Positions 1 through 8,701 of a stretch of DNA of 64,000 nt are shown one piece after another. The position numbers were made by a program, and so were the translations under genes. Origin of the DNA: CAYUZU01 sp964448675 (GTDB taxonomy: Bacteria; Planctomycetota; Phycisphaerae; UBA1845; Fen-1342). The stretch lies in NCBI GenBank assembly GCA_964448675.1, contig CAYUZU010000023.1, positions 17,692 through 81,691 of the forward strand. Reading direction: 5' to 3'. Each line of letters opens with the position of its first letter. Within the stretch, counting starts at the first letter, position 1. The notes below the pieces were generated by a model, which had not been told where the DNA came from, did no database searches, and saw only the letters and a program-made list of their open reading frames with translations.

Positions 1-352
1 GGGCAATCCCCACGTCTTCGAGCCGCTGCCAGCGGACGATGATGTTGACGTCGACCAGCTCGCCCAGGGCAGCGAAGACCTGCTCCAGCGGCGTCGCCTC
101 GAAGTGGATCTCGCCGATGCGCGTCGCGAGCAGCTGTCGCGTCGTTCGCTGGCGCTTCTTGGCCATCGGTGCTTCGTCGACCTGGCGCAGCCGGGCAGCG
201 GCGCGTTCGGCGGCCGGCGGATGCGCGGGCTGGGTGGTGGTGATCTGCGGGCGACGCCGCTCACGGGTGGGTTGGGTGGTCGGCAGTCGCGACTGGGCCA
301 CGGCACTCGCCGTGATGCAGCCGACCAGCAGGCACGTCAGGCAGGCTCTCAT
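1..352 (-). CDS. Secreted protein with STN-like domain (partial, C-terminus off window)
   Basis: The reading frame starts at the ATG at 352 and runs off the left edge after 117 residues, so only the N-terminus is seen. Residues 1-19 are a signal peptide (hydrophobic LTCLLVGCITASAVAQ). A Pro/Thr/Arg-rich linker follows to about residue 75. The visible end (IHFEATPLEQVFAALGELV, then NIIV) resembles the short STN fold found at the start of secretins and TonB-dependent receptors, which is common in planctomycete exported proteins. It is transcribed away from queA. The function cannot be given without the rest; it could be a secretin-like subunit or a lone STN protein. The STN reading is inference from the pattern only. 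Confidence 0.5.
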   Translation of the reverse strand, partial: MRACLTCLLVGCITASAVAQSRLPTTQPTRERRRPQITTTQPAHPPAAERAAARLRQVDEAPMAKKRQRTTRQLLATRIGEIHFEATPLEQVFAALGELVDVNIIVRWQRLEDVGIA

Positions 353-461
353 GGGCTTCTCCTTGCTCGCGCTACGCACTGCGATCTGGAGAACGCGATG
401 CGCCCCGCGGAATTGTACGGCCACGGGCCAGGCTTGGGGAAGAAAAAACCGCGACCGGATG

Positions 462-1514
462 CTAGAGAATCAGCATCGCGTCGCCATAGCTGTAGAAGCG
501 GTAGCGCTCGGCGACGGCGGCCTGGTACGCCGCCAGGATCTGCTCACGCGATGCCAGCGCCATGACCAGGGCCAACAGCGTGCTGCCCGGCAAATGGAAG
601 TTGGTGATCAGGGCATCGACATTGCGCGGCTGATACGGCGGGTAGATGAAGATGTCCGTCCAGCCGCGCGCGGCGATGTCTTCGGACGCCTGCAGGGCCG
701 CCAGGTCGAGCGATTCCAGCACGCGGGTGGCCGTGGTGCCGACCGCGACGATGCGACCGCCGGCGGCCTTTGTCTGTTGCAGGATCGCAGCGGCGGCGGC
801 GGAGACTTCGTACCACTCGGCATGCATCGGATGGTCGGCGAGGTTGTCGGTCGCGATCGGCGTGAATGTGCCGGCGCCGACGTGCAGGGTCAGCGTCGCC
901 CGCGCTACACCCGCGGCGGCGAGTTCGTCCAACAGCGTCGGCGTGAAGTGCAGCCCGGCTGTGGGTGCCGCCACCGCGCCGGGACGTTGGGCATAAACCG
1001 TCTGATAGCGCTCCACGTCCGCCGTCCGCAGGTCGGCGGGCAGTTCGTCGGGACGGGTGATATACGGTGGCAGCGGCGTGCGGCCGACGCGCTGGAGCAG
1101 ATCCAACGGGGGCGTCTCGGGCACGGGCCGGACCAACCACTCGCCGCGGGCACCGCGCTCGCACAGGACAAGCCGCACGTCCGCGCCGTCGCACAAGAGG
1201 CGCTCGCCGAGCTTGAGCCGTGCCGACGGCCGCAGCAGCACGTGCCATCCCGCGTCCGTCGCATGCAGATACAGCACCTCGATGCGTCCACCGGTCTCGC
1301 GCCGACAGAAGAAGCGCGCGGGAATCACACGTGTATCGTTGAGCACCAGGCAATCGCCCGGGCGCAGATATTCCGACAGGTCGCGAAAGACGTGGTGCTC
1401 GAGCGCGCCTGTCGCACGATGCAGCACGAGCAGCCGCGAGGCATCGCGCTGCTGGGCCGGGTGCTGCGCGATCAGTTCCGCCGGCAGGTCGTATTGCAGT
1501 TCGTCGAGTCGCAT
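462..1514 (-). CDS. queA: S-adenosylmethionine:tRNA ribosyltransferase-isomerase QueA
   Basis: QueA moves the ribosyl part of SAM onto 7-aminomethyl-7-deazaguanine in tRNA to give epoxyqueuosine, the penultimate step of queuosine synthesis; it acts in the cytosol. The 350-residue product has the usual family length. Family blocks seen are the start MRLDELQYDLPAELIAQHPA, DCLVLNDTRVIPARF, GAVAAPTAGLHFT, LHVGAGTFTPI, and NFHLPGSTLLALV near the end. The frame is open about 380 bases further upstream, but homology begins at the ATG at 1514, so that start was chosen; no strong ribosome binding site precedes it. The divergent neighbour starts at 1620. Confidence 0.95.
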   Translation of the reverse strand: MRLDELQYDLPAELIAQHPAQQRDASRLLVLHRATGALEHHVFRDLSEYLRPGDCLVLNDTRVIPARFFCRRETGGRIEVLYLHATDAGWHVLLRPSARLKLGERLLCDGADVRLVLCERGARGEWLVRPVPETPPLDLLQRVGRTPLPPYITRPDELPADLRTADVERYQTVYAQRPGAVAAPTAGLHFTPTLLDELAAAGVARATLTLHVGAGTFTPIATDNLADHPMHAEWYEVSAAAAAILQQTKAAGGRIVAVGTTATRVLESLDLAALQASEDIAARGWTDIFIYPPYQPRNVDALITNFHLPGSTLLALVMALASREQILAAYQAAVAERYRFYSYGDAMLIL

Positions 1515-1619
1515 GGGCCATGTTCCAAAACAGCCGCCGCGTTGTAACCGCGTGCCCGCGGCGTACGCTGTACAATAACGGGAAAGGGACACCGCCGGCG
1601 ACTGTCGGGGAGCATAGCC

Positions 1620-2732
1620 ATGAGCGACAAACCGACGATTCGTGGCCGTTGCAAGTGCGGCAAGCTGCTGCGCATCCGCAATGCGCGGGCCGAGCAGGTC
1701 GTGCGCTGCCCGGCGTGCAAGCGGACCATCAATATCACCGCGGCCGATCTGCGGGCCGCGGCCGCCGGCGCGACGCTCGAACTTCGCCAGAGTATGGCGA
1801 CCGCGGCGCCCGAAGCGCTGCCGCTGGCATTCGATGAGCTGCGCCCGGCACCGCATGGCAGCCAGCCCGGCGTCACCGGACGCGCCGCGACGCACGACGA
1901 GAGCCTGGCCAGCGAACTGCTCGGCCGGCCAGCGATCAGCGAGAATCCGACGCCGGACGTGCCGGCGGGCGCGCTCGATGTGGAGACGCTGCGATCGCTG
2001 CCGCGGCTGACGCTATGGAAGAACTTCCTCACCGACCTGCTGATGAGTTTCGCCTTTGCGGGCAAGCTCAACAACCTGATTCTGGTGGCATGTACGGCGA
2101 TCGCGTGCTTCCTGCCGACGCTGATCGGTCTGATCCCGATGATGGGCCTCGTCACCGGCCTGCTGATGTTGCTCTGGTCGATCGTCGTGGGGCTGTACAT
2201 CGTGCACTTCTTCTGGAGCACGATGACGCGCACCGCCAGCGGCGAAGACGACATCCCGCTGGTCGAGCCGGACTGGAGCCTGTGGGATGATGGCGTGGTG
2301 CCGCTGTTCTGGCTGGCGCTGGTGAGCGTCCTCTGTTTCGCGCCGGCGGGCTATGTGCACTTCTTCATGGAAGACTCGGTGCGGCAGGGGCTGCTGCTGA
2401 TCGGCGCGTTGCTGCTCGGTGCGCTGGTATGGCCGGTGGCGGTGCTGTCGATAGCACTGGGCGACTCACTCCTCTACCTGCGGCCCGACTGGCTCGTCCG
2501 CTGCATTCTCGGGATCGGCCCGGTGTACTTCGTCGCGTGGGTCTTCATGCTGATCACGGTGGCCGTGTGGACGGGCCTGAGCGTCCTCGAGCCGCCGGCC
2601 GACATCCCGATCCTCATGCTGTTGTACTTTCCGGTGGCGTGGTTTGTCGAGTTGTACTTCGGCTACGTGCTGTTCCGCATGCTGGGGTTGCTCTACCGGC
2701 ATTTCCGTCATCGCCTTCCGTGGGACTTCTGA
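1620..2732 (+). CDS. Membrane protein with N-terminal zinc ribbon
   Basis: Product of 370 residues. Residues 8-36 carry two cysteine pairs (CKC and CPAC in RCKCGKLLRI and VRCPACKRT) typical of a small zinc ribbon. A low-complexity Ala-rich linker runs to about residue 125. The C-terminal 230 residues have about six hydrophobic segments, beginning with LILVACTAIACFLPTLIGLI and ending near VLFRMLGLLYRHF. This layout, zinc ribbon then membrane bundle, is common in planctomycetes and usually annotated as hypothetical. The start is supported by GGGGAG at 1607-1612, seven bases before the ATG. Function unknown; a regulatory or scaffold role is only a guess. Confidence 0.8.
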   Translation: MSDKPTIRGRCKCGKLLRIRNARAEQVVRCPACKRTINITAADLRAAAAGATLELRQSMATAAPEALPLAFDELRPAPHGSQPGVTGRAATHDESLASELLGRPAISENPTPDVPAGALDVETLRSLPRLTLWKNFLTDLLMSFAFAGKLNNLILVACTAIACFLPTLIGLIPMMGLVTGLLMLLWSIVVGLYIVHFFWSTMTRTASGEDDIPLVEPDWSLWDDGVVPLFWLALVSVLCFAPAGYVHFFMEDSVRQGLLLIGALLLGALVWPVAVLSIALGDSLLYLRPDWLVRCILGIGPVYFVAWVFMLITVAVWTGLSVLEPPADIPILMLLYFPVAWFVELYFGYVLFRMLGLLYRHFRHRLPWDF

Positions 2733-2744
2733 GTCGTCACCTGC

Positions 2745-2773
2745 TTCGCCTCGGGATTGCGCCCGCGTATACT
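2745..2773 (+). promoter_or_regulatory. Candidate sigma-70-type promoter for alr
   Basis: TTCGCC (2745-2750), a 17-base spacer, then TATACT (2768-2773), about 70 bases before the alr start. The -10 box is good and the -35 weak. Pattern reading only. Confidence 0.3.
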
Positions 2774-2845
2774 GGGCACAAGTGAGCGTCCCGCGCGTCG
2801 GGACCCCGCCATCGGTTGCAGGACCGAGAATTCTGAGAATATCCC

Positions 2846-3772
2846 ATGCGCAGTCCGCACATCAACGTGATGGTCGACCTCGACGCGGTCCGCGCCGCCG
2901 CCGAGCAAATCCGCGCCAGAACGGGTGTAAGGGTCATCGCCGTGATCAAGGCGGACGCGTACGGGCTGGGCGCGGCGCGGGTGGCGGACGTACTTGGTCC
3001 GGTGGTGGACGAATTCGGGTATTTCTCGCTGTACGAAGCGGAGCAGGTCCGCCGGCCGGGGCTGATCATCGGACCACCCATGGGCGAGGCATCGACGCAT
3101 CGCGAGCTCGGCCTGCGACCGGCGGTCGGCAACCTGGCTGATGCGCAGCGGTTCAAGGGCCTGCCGGTCGCGATCAGTGTCGACGTCGGCATGCAGCGGT
3201 TCGGCTGCGAACCGGCGGACCTTGACGCGCTGGTGGAGCAGTGCGACGTCAGCGAGTATTTCGCCCATGCCGTCACGGTGGAAGGCGCCCGCAAGCTGGC
3301 GGCAGCCTGTGCGGAGCGCGGCCGGCCTTACCACGCCGCGGCGACCGATCTGCTCGATGATCCCGAAACGTGGTTTGACGCCGTGCGCCCGGGGCTGGCC
3401 CTGTATCGCGACGCGGTGCGGGTCACGACGCGGCTGCACACCGTGCGGGCGACCAGCGGCCGGGTGGGCTACGGCGGATTCACGTGTTCACGCGTGGGGG
3501 TGATCCTCGGCGGGTACAGCAACCTCCTGCAGCCGGCCCCGGTGCTGATCAACGGTCGGCCGCAGCGCATCCTCGAATGCGGGATGAACACATCCTATGT
3601 GTCGGTGGCTGAGGTGGATCGTGTCGGGGATACGGTAACGCTGTTGGGCGGCGCGCTGTCGACCGCGGCCGTCGCCGCAGACCTGGGCGTGCGCGAGCAC
3701 CAGGTGCTGTGCCGGTATACCGCGACGGGGCCGCGGGAATACCTGCGGCATGGGGAAGACCCCGGGGATTGA
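2846..3772 (+). CDS. alr: Alanine racemase-family PLP enzyme (short form)
   Basis: Predicted PLP-dependent fold type III racemase converting L- and D-alanine for peptidoglycan. The PLP-lysine block is clear (VIAVIKADAYGLGAARVADV, residues 30-50). The C-terminal beta domain is recognisable by GYGGFTCSRVGVI, VLINGRPQRILECGMN and the following beta strands. At 308 residues it is about 50-60 shorter than typical Alr; the missing part is in the middle of the TIM barrel and in the C-terminal domain. It may be a minimal Alr or a relative acting on another amino acid. The gene lies alone between a membrane protein and a convergent epimerase. Confidence 0.75.
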   Translation: MRSPHINVMVDLDAVRAAAEQIRARTGVRVIAVIKADAYGLGAARVADVLGPVVDEFGYFSLYEAEQVRRPGLIIGPPMGEASTHRELGLRPAVGNLADAQRFKGLPVAISVDVGMQRFGCEPADLDALVEQCDVSEYFAHAVTVEGARKLAAACAERGRPYHAAATDLLDDPETWFDAVRPGLALYRDAVRVTTRLHTVRATSGRVGYGGFTCSRVGVILGGYSNLLQPAPVLINGRPQRILECGMNTSYVSVAEVDRVGDTVTLLGGALSTAAVAADLGVREHQVLCRYTATGPREYLRHGEDPGD

Positions 3773-3815
3773 CTGAGAAACACGCAGGCAGTGCGGGCTT
3801 CGCTCGCCAGAACGC

Positions 3816-3832
3816 GGCGGGTGGAACCCGCC
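3816..3832. repeat. Copy 1 of a dispersed GGCGGGT/ACCCGCC palindrome
   Basis: Perfect 7-base inverted repeat around GGA, followed by CTGCC. Related copies occur at 27438-27454 and 43639-43655, with half copies at 23438-23450 and 32939-32950. It lies just downstream of alr. Confidence 0.6.
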
Positions 3833-3840
3833 CTGCCGGT

Positions 3841-3866
3841 GGCTGAGTGCTGAGGAACACTCAGCC
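3841..3866. terminator. Hairpin between convergent alr and epimerase
   Basis: GGCTGAGTG (3841-3849) pairs perfectly with CACTCAGCC (3858-3866) over an 8-base loop. It sits between the 3' ends of two convergent genes, so it may end transcription from both sides. There is no U tract, so intrinsic termination is not certain. Confidence 0.45.
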
Positions 3867-3898
3867 CCGACGACGGATGACGGAGAACAGACGACTCC

Positions 3899-4837
3899 CT
3901 ATCCCAGGTTCTCGCGATACCAGTCGATCGAGCGCCGCAGGCCGTCGGCGAAGTACACCACCGGCTCGTACCCCAGCACGTCCTTGGTATGCGCGATATC
4001 GGCCAGGCTGTGCCGCACGTCGCCAGGGCGCACCTCGGCGTACTCCGGCTGGATGTCGGTACCGATCAGCTCGTTGATCTGCGCCACGATCTCGTTGAGC
4101 GTGGTGCGCTCGGCGCACGCCACGTTCACCACGTCGCCCTGCACCTGCGGCGCCTCGGCGGCGCGCATGTTTGCATTGACGACGTTGTCGATGAAGCAGA
4201 AGTCACGCGACTGCTCGCCGTCGCCGTAGATCACGGGCCGCTGCCCCTGCAGCATGCGCGTGACGAAAGCGGGGATCACGGCGGCGTACTGGCTGTTCGG
4301 ATCCTGCCGCGGGCCGAACACGTTGAAGTAACGCAGCGAGATCGTCTCCAGCCCGTACACATGCCACCAGCACGAGCAGTAGTGCTCCCCCGCCAGCTTG
4401 CTGACCGCATACGGACTCTGCGGCCGCGGCAGCATATCGACCATCTTGGGCAGCTTCGGCGTATCGCCATAGGCGCTGCTACTGGCCGAGTACACGAAAC
4501 GCCGCACGCCAGCCCCCGTCGCCGCCACCAGCATGTGCAAGGTGCCGGTGATGTTGATCTCGTTGGCGGCGGTCGGGTGCTCGACGCTCTTCGGCACGCT
4601 GCCCTGCGCGGCCAGGTGAAAGATCGTGTCGACGCCTTCGACGGCGTGCTGCACGGTCGCCATGTCGCGAATGTCCCCTTCGATCACGTCGACGCGCTCG
4701 CGGATGTCGCTGAGGTTCTCCGGCTTGCCGGTGCTGAAATTGTCGAGCACGCGCACGCGCACATCTCTATCGAGCAGACGCCGCACGATGTGATTGCCGA
4801 TGAACCCGCCGCCGCCGGTTACCAGACAAGGTCCCAT
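3899..4837 (-). CDS. NAD-dependent epimerase/dehydratase, UDP-hexose 4-epimerase type
   Basis: An extended short-chain dehydrogenase of 312 residues. The N-terminal Rossmann loop is VTGGGGFIGNHIVRRLL (residues 6-22). Further catalytic features are the S of SASSSAYGDT, the YxxxK pair in SPYAVSKLAGEHY, and the substrate-side block RYFNVFGPRQDPNSQYAAVI. This pattern is closest to UDP-glucose/UDP-GlcNAc 4-epimerases (GalE/WbpP group) that supply surface sugars. GAGG lies seven bases before the start. The upstream tatD ends at 4840, two bases from this start codon, so the two are probably co-transcribed. The exact sugar nucleotide cannot be set from sequence alone. Confidence 0.88.
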   Translation of the reverse strand: MGPCLVTGGGGFIGNHIVRRLLDRDVRVRVLDNFSTGKPENLSDIRERVDVIEGDIRDMATVQHAVEGVDTIFHLAAQGSVPKSVEHPTAANEINITGTLHMLVAATGAGVRRFVYSASSSAYGDTPKLPKMVDMLPRPQSPYAVSKLAGEHYCSCWWHVYGLETISLRYFNVFGPRQDPNSQYAAVIPAFVTRMLQGQRPVIYGDGEQSRDFCFIDNVVNANMRAAEAPQVQGDVVNVACAERTTLNEIVAQINELIGTDIQPEYAEVRPGDVRHSLADIAHTKDVLGYEPVVYFADGLRRSIDWYRENLG

Positions 4838-4839
4838 GC

Positions 4840-5640
4840 CTATTCCTCACCGAGTTTGAAGAAGCGTTCGGCGTTGGCCGTGCTCGCCGCCGCGAAGTCC
4901 TCGTAACTTTCGCCGCGCAGCGCCGCCAGGAAGCGCGCCGTATGCACCAGGAGCGCCGGCTCGTTGGGCCGGATCTTGCGCACCGGCTCGGGCGACAGGA
5001 ACGGCGCGTCCGTCTCGACCATGATACGGTCGGCGGGCGTGTAGCGGGCCGACGCCTGGATCGATGCCGCCTTCTTGAACGTCACAACGCCGGTATACGA
5101 CAGATAGCAGCCCAGGTCGAGCGCCCGGCGCGCGAGATTCGTATCGCCCGAGAAACAGTGAAAGACGACGCGTCCCGCGAGCGGCGGATACTCCGCCAGC
5201 ACGTCGCACACGCGGTGCTCGGACTCGCGGGCATGGATCACGACCGGTTTGTCCACCTCGACCGCCAGGTCGAGCTGGGCCCGGAGGACCGCCTCCTGCC
5301 GCTCGGGCGGTGCGAAATCGTAGTGAAAATCGAGTCCGGTCTCCCCCACTGCCACCACGCGGGCCCGTAGCGGCTCGCTCAGCCCCTCGCCGCGCAGCAG
5401 CGAGGCGATCGAGCCGAGCGTGTCTTCGTCGCACTTGCCCGCCTCATGCGGGTGCACACCCGCGATAAGGAAAAGGTACGGCCGGTCACGAATGATCTCC
5501 AGCGCATGCAGGGCGTCGGTCGGCTCCTGCGCGACGAGGATCATCCGCCGCACGCCGGCCTCGCGCGCGTTGTGCAGCACCTCGTCGAGGCGACCGTGGA
5601 GTTCCGGCGTGGTCAGATGGCAATGTGTGTCAACAAGCAT
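4840..5640 (-). CDS. tatD: TatD-family metal-dependent hydrolase (DNase)
   Basis: TIM-barrel amidohydrolase of the TatD family (266 residues), in other bacteria a 3'-5' DNase involved in DNA repair and turnover. All metal-site blocks are present: DTHCHL at residues 4-9, VGETGLDFHYD, VIHARESEHRV, VFHCFSG and VETDAPFLSPEP. An in-frame ATG lies 11 codons upstream, but the start at 5640 is chosen because family members begin with MLVDTHCHL. It is followed at two bases by the epimerase gene, suggesting one transcript, although no functional link is known. Confidence 0.92.
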   Translation of the reverse strand: MLVDTHCHLTTPELHGRLDEVLHNAREAGVRRMILVAQEPTDALHALEIIRDRPYLFLIAGVHPHEAGKCDEDTLGSIASLLRGEGLSEPLRARVVAVGETGLDFHYDFAPPERQEAVLRAQLDLAVEVDKPVVIHARESEHRVCDVLAEYPPLAGRVVFHCFSGDTNLARRALDLGCYLSYTGVVTFKKAASIQASARYTPADRIMVETDAPFLSPEPVRKIRPNEPALLVHTARFLAALRGESYEDFAAASTANAERFFKLGEE

Positions 5641-5869
5641 CAGAGCGGCGCAACCCTCGACAACCCGCAACAACCCCCGTTATCCACTCGTCCGATCCTG
5701 CCCGCTTGGCCGACGATCTGTCAGCCGCCGCGCGTCGAATCGTCCCGGCCAGCGCCCGGGCCCATGACGACTCACGTTTTGCCAGAGCACCGCGGGCTAT
5801 ACGCTCGGCGCCCGGATTCGTTCGCCCCGACCGGGTTCAGCGGGGGACACCCGGCCGACACGCCGGCCG

Positions 5870-6751
5870 CTACTCGGCGTTCTGCACCTGTTCCTTGATT
5901 CGGTCGATGGCGCTCTTGATCTCGACGATCTCACGGGCGATGGCCGCGTCCCCGGTCTTCGAGCCCATGGTGTTGGCCTCGCGCAGCATTTCCTGCGCGA
6001 TAAATTCCAGCTTGCGGCCCGGCGGCTCAGCCGACTTGGTCAGCGTCGCGAACTGCTCGAGGTGCCCCTCCAGTCGCGACAGCTCTTCGCTGATGTCGCT
6101 GCGTTCGGCGTAGATCGACACTTCCTTCAGCAGGTCGTCCTGCGCCAATTCGACGCCGCTGTGCGCAATGAGCTGCTCCACGCGGGCCTTGAGGCGGTCG
6201 CGATACTCCTCGATCACCGCCGGCCCGCGCTCGCGGATCAGCTTCAGCGAGGTCCACATCCGCTCGCAGTGCGTGGTCAGGTCCTTTGCGAGAGCACGGC
6301 CTTCCGCCTGCCGCATCTCGATCAGCCGCTCGACGGCCTCGCTCGCGAGGGCCTGCAGGATTTCCCAGCGATGCTCCTTTTCCTGCTCGCTGAACTCCCG
6401 CGGCTGGCAGGCACCGGGCAATGTGAGCAGCGTCGCGAGGTCGATGGTCATGCGCGGATCGTCTCCGGCCATGCCGCGCAAGTGCGCCACATAGGCCTGG
6501 ACGGCCGCGGCATTGATGTCGAGGGCCGCCTGCGGGCTGAGGTCGCGCACGTACAGCCGCAACGTCACGCTGCCGCGCGTCAGCCGCTGGCGCAGCAGCT
6601 TCTCCACTTCGCCTTCGAGAAAGGAAAACTCGTCGGGCAGGTGCACCACCGACTTGAGATAGCGGTTATTGACGCTGCGGATCTCGAGGTGATAGACGCG
6701 GTCGCCTTCTTCGCGTCGCGCCTCACCAAACCCGGTCATGGAGTGAATCAT
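5870..6751 (-). CDS. yicC: YicC-family endoribonuclease-like protein
   Basis: The product of 293 residues matches YicC along its length. The N-terminal signature MIHSMTGFGEARRE and LEIRSVNNRYLK begins at the ATG at 6751; the C-terminal DUF1732 part includes EVSIYAERSDISEELSRL, GRKLEFIAQEMLREANTMG and EIVEIKSAIDRIKEQVQN. In Escherichia coli YicC influences small-RNA decay, and the family has been described as endoribonuclease. The gene follows tpiA and secG in the same direction, an order seen in other planctomycetes. The frame is open 165 bases upstream, overlapping secG, but homology supports the inner start. Confidence 0.92.
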   Translation of the reverse strand: MIHSMTGFGEARREEGDRVYHLEIRSVNNRYLKSVVHLPDEFSFLEGEVEKLLRQRLTRGSVTLRLYVRDLSPQAALDINAAAVQAYVAHLRGMAGDDPRMTIDLATLLTLPGACQPREFSEQEKEHRWEILQALASEAVERLIEMRQAEGRALAKDLTTHCERMWTSLKLIRERGPAVIEEYRDRLKARVEQLIAHSGVELAQDDLLKEVSIYAERSDISEELSRLEGHLEQFATLTKSAEPPGRKLEFIAQEMLREANTMGSKTGDAAIAREIVEIKSAIDRIKEQVQNAE

Positions 6752-6846
6752 GCGCTGTGCACCTCGGTCCCGCGGCTCCGCCGCCTGCAATCGCCCCCAC
6801 GACCGACGCTCTCGACGCTTGACAGATGACGCAAAGGAAAGGACGG

Positions 6847-7416
6847 CTAGGCCGCCGAGTCGCCAAACACGCCCAACACGGCCACGGCCGGCAAGTCCAC
6901 ACCGTTCGTGCGCCACGCGCCCTCGTCGCCCGGCTCGGCGGGTGCGTCAGCACCGTCACCCGGGGGTGGTGCAGGCTCGTCGACGGGCGGCTCGGCCGGC
7001 TCCTCGGTGACCGGCTCGTCCGTTGCCGCGGGGGCCGCGGGCTCACCCGTGACCGGCACCTCGATCGGCGTGGTCGTCTCCGCACCCGTCGGAGGCGGCG
7101 TGGTCTCGATGGGGGCCGCACCACCGCCGCCTGGCGGCGCCGTGGGGGCACCCAGTCCCGGACCGGTCGGCACGAAGATGAAGTTCAGCACGACCGCGAA
7201 AGTCAGGACGACGACGGCCGCCACGATGGTGATCCAGGTGAGCACGTCGCCGGTCTTGGCGCCGAAGGCGGTCCCGCCAGCCCCGCCGCCGCCGAACGCG
7301 CCGGCCAGGCCGACGCCCTTCCCGCGCTGCAGCAGGATGACGATCATGAGCAGCGCGGCGACGACCGCAAACAGAAGTCCCAGGATGTTGTGGTACCACT
7401 CCGCAGCCAGAATCAT
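6847..7416 (-). CDS. secG: SecG translocase subunit with long Pro/Glu/Thr tail
   Basis: SecG is the small accessory subunit of the SecYEG protein channel in the inner membrane. Residues 8-30 and 58-82 are the two membrane helices, with the conserved LLQRGKGVGLAGAFGGGG loop between them. The protein is 189 residues, about twice the usual length. The extra 105 residues form a Pro/Glu/Thr/Ala-rich, mostly acidic, low-complexity tail. GAGG lies six bases before the ATG. It sits between tpiA and yicC. The hydrophobic core makes the assignment secure; the role of the tail is unknown. Confidence 0.9.
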   Translation of the reverse strand: MILAAEWYHNILGLLFAVVAALLMIVILLQRGKGVGLAGAFGGGGAGGTAFGAKTGDVLTWITIVAAVVVLTFAVVLNFIFVPTGPGLGAPTAPPGGGGAAPIETTPPPTGAETTTPIEVPVTGEPAAPAATDEPVTEEPAEPPVDEPAPPPGDGADAPAEPGDEGAWRTNGVDLPAVAVLGVFGDSAA

Positions 7417-7513
7417 CGCCAGCCTCTAATACTGCATGCTTGTCGGATTCACGCAAGGTCCACCCGCCGCCCGACCGCGAGCGCGGGTCGCGAAACATCG
7501 CACTATAGCGGGT

Positions 7514-8281
7514 TTAGCCCGCCATCGCCAGCGCCGCCCGGATGATTCCCAGGAACGCGTCCGCCTTCAGGCTCGCGCCGCCGATGAGCCCACCATCCAC
7601 GTCGGCCTGCTTCAGCAGCCCCTCGGCATTGTCGGGCTTCATGCTGCCGCCATAGAGCAGGCGGACGTCGTCGGCGACCTTGCCGATCCGCTGGCGCAGG
7701 TCGTTGCGAATGTGGGCATGGGCCTCCTGGGCCTGCTCGGGCGTGGCGACCTCGCCGGTGCCAATCGCCCACACAGGCTCGTAGGCAATCACCAGATCGT
7801 CGCTGCTCTTGACATCGAAGCCCACCAGGCCCGCAGCGAGCTGAAACGTCAGCAAGTCCAGCGTCTGGCCGGCTTTGCGCTCATTCAGCGTCTCGCCCAC
7901 GCACAGGATCGGCGTCAGTCCCGCGGCCCGGGCCGCCCGCACCTTGAGGTTGATCATTCGGTCGTCTTCGAGATGACCAATGGTGTGGCGGCGCTCGCTG
8001 TGGCCAATAATGACGTACTTGGCACCGGTCTCGGCGATCATGTCGGCCGAGAGCTCGCCGGTGAACGCGCCCTTCGGCTCCCAGTAAAGGTCCTGGGCAC
8101 CCAGCGCGACGGGACTCCCCTTCAGTGTCTCAGCCAGCGGAAAGAGATACACCGCCGGCGGACAGACCGCCACGTCGACGCCATTACCGCTGAGGCCGTC
8201 GCGGATCCCGGTCACCAACTGGCGGGCCGACTCTAAGTTCATGTTCATCTTCCAGTTACCGGCAATCAGCGGTCGACGCAT
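7514..8281 (-). CDS. tpiA: Triosephosphate isomerase
   Basis: Interconverts dihydroxyacetone phosphate and glyceraldehyde 3-phosphate in glycolysis and gluconeogenesis. At 255 residues it has the normal length. Active-site features are Lys in AGNWKMNMN (residues 7-15), His in VIIGHSERRH, Glu in IAYEPVWAIGTG, and the phosphate loop LLYGGSMKPDN. AGGAG lies seven bases before the ATG. It is first in the run tpiA-secG-yicC on the minus strand. Confidence 0.97.
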   Translation of the reverse strand: MRRPLIAGNWKMNMNLESARQLVTGIRDGLSGNGVDVAVCPPAVYLFPLAETLKGSPVALGAQDLYWEPKGAFTGELSADMIAETGAKYVIIGHSERRHTIGHLEDDRMINLKVRAARAAGLTPILCVGETLNERKAGQTLDLLTFQLAAGLVGFDVKSSDDLVIAYEPVWAIGTGEVATPEQAQEAHAHIRNDLRQRIGKVADDVRLLYGGSMKPDNAEGLLKQADVDGGLIGGASLKADAFLGIIRAALAMAG

Positions 8282-8493
8282 GGGCGCTCTCCTGTCGCAC
8301 GGGGGTTTTGCGAATCACGAATCGGTGCGCCGTTTGCGGACTATCCGGGCATGCCGCTCGCCGCGCGGCGCTGGCGGCGCGTATTGAACGGTGCCGGGCG
8401 GGTCCCGTCAAACAAACGCCGTTGGATTCTCGGTCACGCGTGGCTTGCTGCGCCCCGCGTTGCAAGGCCATGGCCGTGACCGATTCCGGAGGC

Positions 8494-8499
8494 TATAAT
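8494..8499 (+). promoter_or_regulatory. TATAAT -10 box candidate
   Basis: Perfect TATAAT in the context GGCTATAATGGC, without a clear -35 box. If used, transcription would start about 205 bases before the start codon at 8713, leaving a long leader. Confidence 0.35.
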
Positions 8500-8627
8500 G
8501 GCACGCGATGCCCGCCGCGGCCGCGGGACCGGTCATCGATCGTGGCCCGAGAAAAATAGGGCCCGCGCCCGCTTTTCGTGTGAAAAGTCGCGGCGAAGTT
8601 GCTACAGTTTTGGATTCCGGGTTACGG

Positions 8628-8701
8628 GTTTCCCAGGGCGAGGGGCCTCAGTGACCATCTGAATGTCGGCCGAGTTGGTCTGATCGGCCGGCCAGGGAAA
8701 C
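8628..8701 (+). promoter_or_regulatory. Structured 5' leader, possible riboswitch or attenuator
   Basis: GTTTCCC (8628-8634) is complementary to GGGAAAC (8695-8701). Inside it CGGCCGA (8667-8673) pairs with TCGGCCG (8684-8690). The outer stem ends directly before the GGAG (8702-8705) that serves the start at 8713, so folding could control access to the ribosome site. Genes for 3D-domain proteins in Firmicutes and Actinobacteria are often under ydaO (c-di-AMP) riboswitches, but no recognised consensus was found here. Confidence 0.35.

Noticed and set aside
39..1547. 502-codon plus-strand frame opposite queA
   Set aside because: Antisense shadow of queA.
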